Source: Jimgerdemannia flammicorona
Taxonomy: Eukaryota > Mucoromycota > Endogonomycetes > Endogonales > Endogonaceae
DNA: 23,737 nucleotides
Reading direction: 5' to 3'
NCBI GenBank assembly: GCA_003990745.1
Contig: RBNI01001200.1
Span: forward strand, 1 to 23,737
The notes beneath the pieces are model-generated. The model had not been told where the DNA came from and did no database searches. It saw only the letters and a program-made list of their open reading frames with translations. Position 1 is the stretch's first letter. Each line of letters begins with the position of its first letter. Of this stretch, positions 9,377 to 20,300 are shown piece by piece. The position numbers were made by a program, and so were the translations under genes.

Positions 9377-10417
9377 TCAATCAGAGCACTAACTATACTT
9401 ATCAGAAAGTTCACTAAAGTTCAGAGAGCTCTACTATAGATATTGGAGACCTATAGATAACCTATACTAGTACTTGATGCCCAAGATCAGCTAACTCTAT
9501 ATATAGTTTATAATATACTAGATAATATCTTATTGATAATAGCAAAAGAAAGAAAGTACTACATCAAAATGAGAATACTCTAGATATAGTTGAAGGTACT
9601 AGAAACTATAAAAAAGTAGAAAAGATACTGATCTGATACTGATAAAGAAGCAACTTATCACTATTGCCTCTCTTCTACTACTTTGCAATAGGTACAGCAA
9701 ACCAATCTAAGGTAGAGAAGGTAAAGGTTATAGAAAGTAGACTTAAAAAGTTTCCTATTAAATCTTGTAACTAATAAAATAGTAGAGAAAAGAATATATA
9801 TAGATCACATGATCACTATTTATAGTATATATATCTATATAAGAAATATGGATAAATATACTCTGAGAACTCTAGTATATATTAACTAACTCAGAGAATC
9901 AACTAGTATCTTCAGATCCTTGCCCTTAGTTCTTTTTAAGTTCTATCAATTCCTTTATCTCAGTTTAGAGAAACTGTTAGTAACTACTTCTAATTAATTC
10001 AGATTCATTAAGAGAATCTCACCATAGTTTAGTAACTTTTAGAAATCTACCAGCTATAGGTATATTATATTATTAGAGAATAACTATAAGATCTCTTAAC
10101 CTCTGAGTATATCTATATTAGATATATATATCACAGACCTCATCTAAAGGAATACTATTGCAGTAGACAGACTCTATACTATCTACAAGTAAAATATAGA
10201 AGCATTAACCCAGGCCCAATTTTGCCTTAGAGATATCTAAAGAATGACTCCTACTACTTATTAAAGCATTATCTATTATGTTGAGATACTATTTTCTAAA
10301 GAAGAAAAAGAGCCTTTAAAATAAAATAGCTCTGAAACTAAAGAAGATGATAGAACAGAAGTAGATACAGAAGATGTCTACTTATATTAGAATGATAACT
10401 ATCCTTTAGTGGGGGCT
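9377..10417 (+). pseudogene. ORF B, left part: decayed Gln-rich ORF of unknown family
   Basis: From 9377 the plus strand reads as protein-like text broken only by stop codons: IRALTILIRKFTKVQRALL, then PILVLDAQDQLTLYIVYNI, then KEATYHYCLSSTTL. In 9377-9830 the stops are TAG and TAA with few TGA, in positions that would make a Gln-rich protein if they were once CAG/CAA. Just before the gypsy element another stretch reads LTQAQFCLRDI, EILFSKEEKEPLK, an acidic run ETKEDDRTEVDTEDVYLY, and NDNYPLVGA; it is in a different frame, so at least one frameshift lies between the two. No domain is recognised. The gypsy insertion at 10418 interrupts it. Confidence 0.35.
10413..10417 (+). repeat. Target site duplication, left copy, of the gypsy element
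   Basis: GGGCT precedes the 5' LTR and GAGCT follows the 3' LTR (16057-16061). The 5-bp length is standard for Ty3/gypsy integrases. The one difference is a G/A transition, as elsewhere in this region. Confidence 0.7.
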
Positions 10418-10831
10418 TATAATAATTTTACAGTCATATTTAGTCTTAGTATATTTTTATATATTCTGCTACCTTTTACTTACTTAGAAACCTTCTCTCA
10501 GTATTCAGACACTACTAGAATATTCTTATCTTTTCTTGGCACTAAGCATCTTATCTTAGCTAGTTATAGAACCTTTTGGAATATTGTAGAATTATATATA
10601 TTAGTCAGCTTTGCCAAGAATCTCTTTCTTGGCATTTCTCTTTCTTTCCAAGATCCTTTCAGATCTTTCTTTCTAATTATATATAAATATCCTTATTCTC
10701 TGTCTGAATAAAGCTCAGAATATTTTCTCTCAGAAATCCTTTGAGAATACTTGAACCTTTAAGTATCTCTTTGAGCTATTCTAGACTTCCAGATTTAGCT
10801 GCTTCCTTTTAAGGAAACTAGAACTATTACA
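10418..10831 (+). repeat. 5' LTR of the gypsy element
   Basis: It starts TATAATAATTTTACAG and ends AACTATTACA. The matching 3' LTR starts TATAACAATTTCACAG, so the ancestral start may have been TGTAACA, pairing with the TATTACA end as inverted termini. A TATATAAATAT box (about 10679-10689) and an AATAAA signal (10707-10712) are conserved in both LTRs. At 414 bp it is about 50 bp shorter than the 3' LTR, which has an extra block near its start. A 100-codon open frame over this LTR is a by-product. Confidence 0.93.
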
Positions 10832-10833
10832 CT

Positions 10834-10851
10834 TGGTAGTAGTGGTATTAT
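10834..10851 (+). promoter_or_regulatory. Primer-binding site candidate
   Basis: TGGTAGTAGTGGTATTAT starts two bases after the LTR end, the usual place. TGG is the expected complement of a tRNA CCA end. Several T may be former C, so the primer tRNA cannot be named with certainty; an initiator-Met type start (TGGTAGC) is possible. Confidence 0.55.
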
Positions 10852-11149
10852 TATACCTTACCTTATTAAGAAATCTTATATAAATTTGGAAACCCATTAC
10901 AACTAGTTACACAAATCTAAAATGAGCTATGAAGAGTCAGCCTACTAGCTAGATCTCTCTGCTATAGGAGAAGCAGGAGAACTACATATCAGTATAGAAG
11001 ACATGATTACCTCTATGGCCTACTAAATCTAAGTACTTTAAGCACAACTAAAACAGTAAAAACAATAACTGTAAGTATATCACACTCTGCTATAGCACTA
11101 GTTAGTTTCAAGTCACTCAAGCCAGGTCACTGAGAAGGACTATCTATAG

Positions 11150-11878
11150 ATATATAGATCTTCCAATTAGACCAATACTTTGAGCTCATAAGAATGGAAG
11201 AAGACATACAAGTTCAATTTGCTGCTATACTCCTCCAAGGAAATATAGCCATTTAGTACAATTATATTATGACTATATCTATGCATTTATATATATAAAT
11301 CAAAGATTGGAAAGCTTTCAAGAGAGCTCTTTACAGGCAGTTCAAGCCTACTAATACTACCAAGCTAACCAGAGACAAGCTAGCAAACATCAAGCAACTT
11401 AAGTCTATATAAAGCTATAATGTATAATTCCTATCAATCCTACTCAAACTATCAGTGATAGCTGAGGATGAAAAGATAGACTACTATATCTGAGATCTGA
11501 AGGGAAACACATAAGTCAAGGTCAAGTTGGAAGAGCTACAAAGTCTTGATGAAGTCATGAGGATCACTAATAAGTTTGATATCATTACCTTTGAAAATCA
11601 CTTTGAACCAGAATACTATAAGAAGAATCACTTTGAGAACTGCCACAGAAATCAACTAAGGACAGTTGGCCCAGCACTAATAGATTTAGACACTATGAAC
11701 AAAAAGAATACCAAGCTTACTTCTGAAGAAAAGAACCACTTGAAGAAATCTGGAGCCTATTTCTTCTATCACCAAATAGGATATATTGTAATCAAACATC
11801 CTAAGAAGACTAGCAAACCTTTTAGACCAGTCACCATGTTGTTCAAAGATACACCTATCAACCCTACTATCAGTTAAC
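11150..11878 (+). pseudogene. Gypsy gag relic with damaged zinc knuckle
   Basis: The text matches the retrotransposon gag core: DWKAFKRALYRQFKPTNTT, then KLANIKQL, then a region ending VMRITNKFDI. The last 116 codons (11527-11877) are free of stops. Where the CCHC knuckle is expected after LTSEEKNHLKKSG (11758-11802), the sequence reads YFFYHQIGY. The two Cys and the His are replaced by Tyr, as TGC/TGT-to-TAT and CAT-to-TAT changes would give. Upstream stops are TAG, TAA and TGA without obvious frameshift. The role in the living element is the capsid and nucleocapsid of the virus-like particle. Confidence 0.8.
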
Positions 11879-12299
11879 CCAAGCTCAAGATCAAGAAGCT
11901 TCACTCAAAGACCTAGGCCTCTTAATATCAAACAGAAGGAGCTATTGGTTTTGACCTACACTCTGTCAAATAAGTTACCATTCTAGCCAAGGGCTGAACT
12001 CTAGTGCCTATTGGAATTGCTGTCCAATATTCTGAAGGACATTATGCCAGAATTGTACCATGATCAGGACTCAGTATTAAACATCATTTAGATATAGGCA
12101 CTAGTGTTATTGACTCAGACTTTTGAGAACAAGTTTAAGTTCTACTTATCAACCAGAAGAATCAAGACTATACAGTCAAGGAAGGAGACTGAGTTGTATA
12201 AATAATCCTAGAAAAAGCCAGTTAACTCAAGATTATAGAAGTCCAAGAACTCTCTGAAACCAAATGAGACCAAAAAGGTTTTGGTAGCACTGATCAAGC

Positions 12300-15282
12300 A
12301 GTAAGTCTTACTAAAAACTGAGCTCAAGCTATGCTCATTTTCAAAGATCTAGTCAAAGAAAAAGAAGTCCAAATGCTCATAGACAGTAGAGCTACAGAGA
12401 ACTTTATCAATCAGAACCTCATCAAAAGTCTCAAGATTCTCACTAAGCCTATATCTAAGAATAACAGTATAGTTACTACAGATGGCACACTGCACTCAAT
12501 TGAGTCAATTACTGCCAAACACCCATCAAGATCCAGAAATATTGAGAATAAGTAGACTTTGAGGTTGTATCACTAAGAGATTATGACCTGATTCTAGGAA
12601 AACCCTGACTTACAAAATACAACTCAGACATTGATTGATACAAGAATAAAGTTACCTTACTTTAAGATGGAGTCAATATTACTATTAAGACAGATAAGAC
12701 CATAAGCAAGACCCAGATTGTAATACTGTTAGCTATATAGTATATATAAGAGAGCACTCAAGAAGGTGATGTATGCCTTTATTATAATAGTCTATTTTAA
12801 GAAATAAGATAAGAGACTATCAGTCAATGAAAGTATTAAGCTACTGCTAGAAGAATTCAAGGATGTCTTTTCAGATAAGCTACCTGATCTACCACTTATA
12901 TGAGAAGTTGATCATGAAATCAAACTGACCCCAGAAGCTATATCACCCAAGAAATACATATACCACATATCACTACTCAAAATTGAAGTAGTCAAGAAGA
13001 AACTAGAAAAACTACTTCTATGAGGAGCCATTCAGCCAAGTAAATCTCCTTATGGCTCACTAGTCTTATTTATCAAGAAGAAGGATAGTACCCTGCAAAT
13101 GTACATAGACTACTGTATACTCAACAAGCTCACTGTCAAGAACCACTATCTGTTACCTTTGATTGATCAAATCTTTAATACTCTCAAGAATGCCAAGTAC
13201 TTCACTAAGTTGGACCTCATATCAGAATACCACTAGATCCAAATCAAGCCAGAAGATATTTTCAAGACTGCATTCATAACCTCCTTTAGACTTTACAAAT
13301 TCCTGATCTTAGCATTTAGTCTCACCAATGTATCTGCCACATTCTAGACCTTAATGAACAATATATTTAAGGACCAACTATTTATTTTCCTATTGGTATA
13401 TCTTGATGATATCTTGATCTTTAGTGTAACTAAAGAAGAACACCTCAAATATATTTGAATAGTTCTGGAGATCCTGTGAAAATATAAGCTTTATACTAAG
13501 CTCAAGAAGTGTGAATTCTTCAAGGAATAAGTTGAATGTCTTGGCCATATTATCTCTGCACAGGGAATTCAAGTAGACTCACACAAGATAGAGACAATTC
13601 AAGAATAGCCTATTCTGTCAAACCTTACAGAACTCTGATCCTTTCTTGGTCTAGCTAGCTACTACTATTACTTTGTCAGAAACTTCTCTGATATTGCCAA
13701 GCCACTGACTAATCTCATGAGGAAGGTCTTGTACTCAGACTACTATATACCCATATCTGGAACCTCTTCTATCAATAAATCTTTCAAGAACTCAAGAACT
13801 ATCTGACCCATACTCCAGTCCTGCATAATATAGATCAAAGTCTAAAATTCATAATTACTACTAATGTATTGAATTTTGCTATTAGAGTAGTCTTATTACA
13901 AGATTATGGTAAAGAATATTGTCCTATTGCTTTCAAGTTCTGTAAGTTGGCCCTAGCCAAACAGAAGCTAGTCACTCATAAGAAGAAACTACTGATAATA
14001 ATATATATACATACTAGACTACTGGTGATACTATCTAGAAGATATTGAGTTTGATGTCATTACTAACCATCAATCTCTCAAATATATCAACACCCAGCCT
14101 ACTCTGTCATACTTATAAGCCAAGTAGAGCCTCAAGCTTCAAACCTTCAACCTGATAATCATCTATAAGCCTGGCAAGACACTTGTAGTACTAGATGCCT
14201 TATTAAGATACCCAGACCTTATCATAATTATACAAATCACCTTGGTATCAGAATTCCTAAACCAAATTAGGCAAGCTTATAAAGAAGATATAGTTGCTAC
14301 TAGAGTTTTCTTGAATGAGCTCAAAGATATATATACTATTGAGAATAACCTGATCTATTATCAAGATCAAGTCTATCTATCTGAAAGTATGAACCTATGA
14401 TCTACTATGAGTAATTATCAGTAATCATAACCCCAAGTTCACCAGTCACTTCTGGCAAACTCTCTTCAAGACTCTGGGAACCCAATTAGCTATGTCTACT
14501 GCCTTTCACTCACAAACTGATGAACAAACTAAGTATATGAACAGAACTCTAGAACAGATGCTTAAAAACTATATTTTTTATAGATAAGATGATTGGAACT
14601 ACTACCTGACTTATGCAGAGTTTGTATACAACAATATCATCCAATCATCTACTGGTCTTTCCTCTTTCTAGTTACTCTATAGTCAAGATCCTGAGACCTC
14701 TGCAAGTCTAGTCCCTTTCAAGAAAAACAGTCAAATATAAGTTCCTATCACTAAGAGTCTTATAGATAAAATGGACAAACTACTCAAGATTGCCACCATG
14801 AATCTTTAGAAGGCCCAACAGTATCAATCCATAATATTACCTACACTATTAGAGATCAAGTCCTACTGTCTACTGAGAACCTCAAGATATAATCTCAAGT
14901 CAACTACCCTTCAAACAAGTTCCAACTCAAGTATATTGGACCTTTTGAGATTACTAAACAAGTCTCTGTATCCTCCCACTGCCTTAAGCTATCTGAAACT
15001 ATGAGAGTATACCCAGTCTTTCATATGTTACATCTCAAGATCTGGAACCAGTCACTACCCTACTCTGGTCAAATTTCCAACCTATCTATCCCTGTGATTA
15101 CTGAAGACCATGTTGAGTATAAAGCTGAGAAAATCCTTGACAAATGAATCTGCTATCACTATCCTGAATACCTAGTCCAGTAGATGAGCTATCCTGAATA
15201 TGATACTACCTGGAAACTGCTGGTCAATCTCAAGAACTCTCAAGATCTACTTCAAGACTTTAAGATAAAATACATTGCCTAA
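12300..15282 (+). pseudogene. Gypsy pol relic: protease, RT, RNase H, integrase, chromodomain
   Basis: The protease has LIDSRATENFIN, where the active-site DSGAT has become DSRAT (12382-12396, GGA to AGA). RT spans about 12850-13560 with PYGSLVLFIKKKD, YFTKLDL, and the catalytic YLDD at 13399-13410. RNase H follows (about 13780-14220) with ITNHQSLKYI and IIYKPGKTLVVLDALLRYP. The integrase core is present only from about 14410 (NHNPKFTSHFW, STAFHSQTDEQT, the DDW and AEFVYNN motifs). The chromodomain lies at about 15105-15265 (EYKAEKILDK, EYLVQ, YPEYDTTWKLLVNL). Stops fall where family members have Gln (13234, RT YHQI), Arg (CGA) or Trp (13606 before Pro; 15181 in the chromodomain). Frames are kept over long stretches. 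The element cannot make these enzymes. Confidence 0.93.
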
Positions 15283-15579
15283 TCCCTGTAGTGACTTCTT
15301 TGAATTATTGATAATCTATAGCAATAACCAGTGCCTTATATATTGGAAGTTTACTTTGGGACCCCAGAACTAGCAAAATATTTAATAAACAAGAAGTATA
15401 CTGAAATGAAGCTACTAGCTGAGTTTGAATTTCTTCCAGTTGGTTAGTATAGTAATAGACCCTCTACTCTATATGAGGATGACCAATCTTCACCAATGTA
15501 TTAATATAAGTTTGAGAAATTTTAGTAAAGTATATCTAGTCTTGTGTTACCTAAGAACTCAATGAGGATATTGATTCTT

Positions 15580-15592
15580 AAGGAGAGAGGGA
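15580..15592 (+). promoter_or_regulatory. Polypurine tract of the gypsy element
   Basis: AAGGAGAGAGGGA is a pure purine run directly before the 3' LTR. It is the normal plus-strand primer site for LTR retrotransposon replication. Confidence 0.85.
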
Positions 15593-16056
15593 TATAACAA
15601 TTTCACAGTCATATTTAATCTTAGTATATTTTCACATCTTTTAGTTAGTCTTTTCTTGTTATTTCTTAAATATTCTACTATATTCCACCACCTTCTACTT
15701 GTTTAAAAACCTTCTCTTGGTACTCAGACACTACCAGAACATTCTTATCTTTCCTTGATACTAAGTATCTTATCTTAGCTAGTCATAGAACCTTTCAGAA
15801 CATTGTAGAATTATATTAGTTAGCTTTGTCAAGAATCTATTTCTTGGCATTTCTCTTTCTTTCCAAGATCCTTTCAGATCTTTCTTTCTGATCATATATA
15901 AATATTCTTATTCTCTGCCTGAATAAAGCTCAGAATATTTTCTCTCAGAAATCTTTTAAGAATCTTTGAACCTTTAAGTATCTCTTCAAGCTACTTTAGG
16001 TCAACTAGAACTTTCAGATTTAGCTACTTTCTCTTAAAAAAACTAGAACTATTACA
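15593..16056 (+). repeat. 3' LTR of the gypsy element
   Basis: 464 bp, homologous to 10418-10831 over its whole length. It has an extra block of about 46 bp near 15636-15682 that the 5' copy lacks. It ends in AACTATTACA and is followed by GAGCT. TATATAAATAT and AATAAA are present as in the 5' LTR. Differences are mainly C/T and G/A in both directions, meaning both copies mutated after insertion. Confidence 0.93.
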
Positions 16057-16061
16057 GAGCT
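16057..16061 (+). repeat. Target site duplication, right copy, of the gypsy element
   Basis: GAGCT follows the 3' LTR and pairs with GGGCT at 10413-10417. Confidence 0.7.
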
Positions 16062-16500
16062 GATATAATAAGTCACTAAGTTATTATCTAAATTAGTTAC
16101 TATAATTTAGCTATATATCATATTAGATATATTAGATAACCAGAGCTTCTCTATTATATCAACTTATATAAATAACTCAAATAATCAAATAAGAGTACAA
16201 AGTATTTCTTAGCTAGTATGCTATATCAGAATTTGAGATTTATGTTCTTAATAAGAATAGCTAAATATTATCAGAAATAATAATCTATAAATAGCTATAT
16301 AGCAACTAGCTAGTAATTATAACTACATATATAAAATATCTCAGAGATTCAAGTAAATAAACCTCAGTCCAAAATTTAAAACCAAAAAGCAAAAGACAAG
16401 TCTGTCTACTATATTTTAAAGATATATCTGCTAAAAGCCACTTAATCTAGGAAAGATTGCAATACTTAGGAGAAATGTCTACTCTAAAGTCACTTTTAGG
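16062..16500 (+). pseudogene. ORF B, possible right part
   Basis: When the gypsy element and one target copy are removed, the frame ending NDNYPLVGA at 10417 continues here. About 140 codons are interrupted only by TAA and TAG, never TGA, over the first 400 bases. The text is Tyr/Ile/Gln-rich and could equally be AT-rich filler, so the call is weak. No domain is recognised. Confidence 0.25.
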
Positions 16501-17095
16501 AGATTGTGAGCTCAATATCTGATTTATACTCTAGTCTACTTTTCAATATAAAGAAGAGAAGATCCAATTTGGTATACTTGCCAGACTAAACCTGAAAATC
16601 TGCTATTTGATGAGAAGTCTACTATTATCTGCTATTCAAGAAATCTGCCATTTTTGGAAAAATATTGAATTTATCATATTATACTGATTTTGCCTAATTA
16701 GAAATCTCACCAAAACCATCCATATTATGTAAACAGAACTTGCATCTATTTTTTGAAAGAAACCACTAAACATTTTGTTACTTTTGACAAAATAACTGAG
16801 AGCTCAAGCCAATCTACATAACAACCTCAACCTTATAATTTGTCTTCATTGAGCTGGTACATTACAGTAAATATTAGTCAAAATGCTTAACTTTGCCTAT
16901 ATTACAAACTTAAGAGATAATTTTTCTGTTTTGTATCCATCTCCACTTTATGTTGCGGGAGAAAGAGAAGAAAAAATAAAGAAAAAGTCATAATGTACTA
17001 AATCTGATAATTTGGTATTACTATTTTGAAAAAAGTGATCACTGATTATTGTATGAATTATTATTATATGTATGTCTATGATGTGGTGAAGACAG
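16501..17095. other. AT-rich spacer, no gene seen
   Basis: No coding frame, repeat or RNA gene can be supported. Only one CpG is visible (16956). A purine run (GGGAGAAAGAGAAGAAAAAA) lies at about 16957-16976. This is the last stretch of the CpG-poor compartment. Confidence 0.6.
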
Positions 17096-17386
17096 ATTTT
17101 TGAATTCGCGACGCCAAAGCGCGATTAAGACAGAAGACAGGAAAAAAAAAAAAAAAAGATTGATGGAATGTACATGGTGCGAAACCTAAAAACCAAAACT
17201 CCCGTAGTGTCTGCTACATAAAACAGCGACTTTCGATGCATTCTCCGTAACGCATGCCCATTCTCAGAATTACAATAAAAACAACAAACGACAACCAACC
17301 CCAAAGAATGTACGAAATAAACATACCCATCGGCAAACCCTCAAACAATAAGAACAAGGACATGAGTCGCTCATCATCTCCCCCAT
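17096..17386. other. 3' flank of VPS54 and start of the CpG-rich compartment
   Basis: CpG returns abruptly at about 17,107 with several CG within 25 bases (TTCGCGACGCCAAAGCGCG). A run of about 16 A lies at 17142-17157. No gene is supported; the plus-strand frame at 17254-17562 lies over the last VPS54 exon and is a by-product. This stretch should contain the 3' untranslated region of VPS54 on the minus strand. I see no canonical AATAAA there. Confidence 0.55.
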
Positions 17387-20300
17387 TCATTCGACTTGGA
17401 TCGCGTTTATCACGACCTCAACTTCATCACTGGGGGGTTCGACGTCCCCCAGGGCAGACAATTTGCGGCGGAAGAACTCTGCGTCGGCGAGCAGCCTGGC
17501 AAAGCGAATGTTGTCAGAAAAAGTTTTGGGCAGTTGACATGATTGCAACCAGATTGAAATAAAAATAAAAGACAACCAACCTCGTCTTCCCCGGCGCCGT
17601 CGTGACTTTCAGTTTCTCCATCTCTTCTGCCAGTTTTTTTGTGAACGATGCGAAGACTTGACCCATGATATGCTAATCGAAGTTGACATCCGCGTCAGCT
17701 CCGTGCTCATAGTAAGAAATGTACTCTAATCACAAGCCTGAAACCACAAACCGTCTCCCAACCTTCCACCCAGGATGAAATGTATACAAACCTGCACATC
17801 CTCCAACGGCAGGTACTTGCTCAGTACCTTATGCAGGGTAGTGGTTTCTTTGACGAGAACGTCCATGTACGAGTTGGGGACTTTGGCGTTCGGCTCCTGT
17901 TGATCCCAACTGATGGACTAGGTAAAGACAAGATAAAGGGAAACGGATCAATACGCATGTCACCGTAACGTTTTAACATTCTGCTCGACTGGTCAGTACG
18001 ACTTACCTGCAACCCTTTGCAATGCGTCGCCAGTCGATCGTTCATGATGGACACCAGCTTCGCGTACACCTCGGCCTGGTGGTCCTTGAGGTCCTAGGAA
18101 GGGAGGGATTTACGGCGAACACAATATAAATGCCAAACCAACCGTTGACAGCAACGCTCCTCCATTGCTCTCCCACCATCCTGCTCCGCCCGAAACAAAC
18201 CTTTGCGATCCTCTCAAATTCCGTTAGCATGACGGCCTGCTTAGCCGTCATATTACGTCGTACGCAGGCCTCGAGCGCCGGGTTCAACGCGATCATCATA
18301 CCAATGGACTGTGACGCGAGAGCTGGATTGTAAAAAGAAGGTGACATGGAAACGTGAGACGATCCAGCTCAACGAGAGCTGTTTTGAACGAGGTCCGTGA
18401 AACTGATCAAGGCGCTTACCGAGATGTTTGGCGGAGATGGTTTTGAGGCCCGCCGACTGCATCGCGCCAGCGCCGAGGATAACGCCGCACACGCGCGAGT
18501 TGAACAACTGGGTTTGGTAGAAACGGGTCGAATCAATTCAGGAGCGCCATGCAAATTGGCAACCATCGACCGGTCACTACGCACAAACCTAGAATCAAAC
18601 CCACCATCGTAACTCCACCTAACCCTTCTCCCCAAGAAAAAGAAACCAGACCATACCGTTAATAACTCCATCATCTTCTGCATAACATCCGTGGTCAACG
18701 ACGGGATATTCGCCATACATCTCAAATAATCATCAAGCATCTTCACTAACAGCAACCCACACCCAACCATAAAGAAGCTCTGCCCATTCACAACTAAGAA
18801 CCTATTACTATCATTTTCCGCCATAATCTCAACCCCTGCGCCACCAACTGTAGGGGAAGATGCTCCCGACCTAACATCCTCCACTCCCGCAGCGTTCGTA
18901 CTACCGATTGAGTCCATCGTCCCCGCGCGGATCGGTATGGGGCTTAGGACATCGACCACTTGCATGGGCGCCGAAGCGGCGGCTGTGGGGGGTGGGTCCT
19001 CGAAATCAACGCCCTCTGATTTTGCAAACGCGATGATACGATCGACGATGCGCTGAAAGTCAATAGGCACCCCCGCCTGTATCCACTGTTCGTTCTCTAT
19101 GAGAAGTGTCTGCTGCTTCATCTTCTCCATATGAAAGTGGTTGAGGAACGACTTGGCCTGGGACATGATAGTCCCGCGGAGACCATAGCACGTGCGCCCG
19201 CACAGTCCCTCACCCTCGACGACGAACTTCCATGTGACACCGAAGAGACGGTAGAAGTCTGTTGGATTGAGCTGGGCGTTCTGATCTGCACGTACGCCGA
19301 CGAGCTTGGCGCAGCGAACGTGGGCGAGGTCGGCGACAGCGAAGACGATCTCAGCGGACTCGGTAACGAGACTATGGTAGGCGGCCGTGGTAGAGACGAG
19401 CGGAAGGGTCGCAGCGTAGGTGGGTGCGTCGTCTGTATCGGCGGAGGGGGTGGGGACGGAGACGGATTCTGTGGGATGGCGGTCTGCGTCGATCATGATG
19501 GTGACTAAGAGTTCGTGGTAGATGGCGATGCGTTTCATGGCGTCGAGGAGGACAGCGTAGATGGAGACAAGCATTTTGGAGAAGGAATCGAAGGTCATGC
19601 TCCTGAGCTGTTTGGACAGCTTGGAGCTGGGGAAGAACAAAGGAAAAAATGAGTGTGGTGCAATAGGGACGCGGTGCATCTCGAGGGGCGCGATAGAAAC
19701 GGCCTTCTCACCTCTGCTCCTTCTGGGATAAATCCGCCTCGGCTTGCTCTTCGAGCTCCGCCACGGTCGGCATCACCATCGATGACGGATATTGCTACAG
19801 AGAGACCAAGCGAGCCGAAAATTCGTGATAGCACAAATGACGCACTCTCTCGCGTACCATAACAACCCTCTTTTGATACTGCGTTCCCCTCCCTCCCTCT
19901 CCAAACCCAACCCATCATAACTCTCCTTCCATCCCTACTCCGCCATCACCCACCTGCCTAATCAACTCCTTCACCTCTACCATCAGCCTCTCCCTATACG
20001 CCTGCAACGTGGGCCCCAACTTCCCGGTCCTCACAAGTCCCATCACACTGGGGGCAATCCGTTCCCTTAACTTTTCCTCGGCCCTCACATCCTCGACGGT
20101 AACGGTCCTTTTAACATGATGCGTATCCCTTTTGGCCATCTGGGCCTGCACGCTCGCCTCCCGGCTATGAGCCATCAACACGCCGACCGCGGCCGCGACA
20201 TCCATGGTCTCCAACCCTCGCTGCAGCTCCGCCAGCAGCACCGTGACGAGATCGTGCTGCATCATGACTCCGATGGCGCGGTACATTTCGTTCAGCTGCG

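Larger units (their letters stand above)
10418..16056 (+). mobile_element. Ty3/gypsy chromovirus LTR retrotransposon, decayed
   Basis: A 5.64-kb element with two LTRs, a primer-binding-site candidate, gag, pol in the order protease, RT, RNase H, integrase, and a C-terminal chromodomain, then a polypurine tract. That order defines Ty3/gypsy, and the chromodomain defines the chromovirus branch common in fungi. All enzymes carry stop codons. The integrase has also lost its zinc-binding part and first catalytic Asp by deletion. The LTRs differ from each other at many sites, almost all transitions, so insertion was followed by heavy mutation. CpG is absent over the whole element. Confidence 0.95.

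Noticed and set aside
10409..10711. 100-codon plus-strand open frame
   Set aside because: It lies over the 5' LTR, and the matching region of the 3' LTR does not keep it open.
13390..13572. Minus-strand 60-codon frame
   Set aside because: It is antisense to the gypsy RT catalytic region.
1179..16500. Alternative genetic code with TAA/TAG read as Gln
   Set aside because: Many stops in the repeats sit at Gln positions, but others replace Trp (TAG at 13606 and 15181) and Arg (TGA), which such a code cannot explain. VPS54 and SAS-6 use only CAA/CAG for Gln over more than 1,500 codons and VPS54 ends in TGA.
17254..17968. Two short plus-strand frames (17254-17562, 17780-17968)
   Set aside because: Both are antisense to the last VPS54 exons and introns and show no conserved text.
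18369..19679. 436-codon minus-strand frame as an independent gene
   Set aside because: Its centre is VPS54 exon 4 (19626-18657); both ends run through introns, and splice sites join it in phase to the neighbouring exons.
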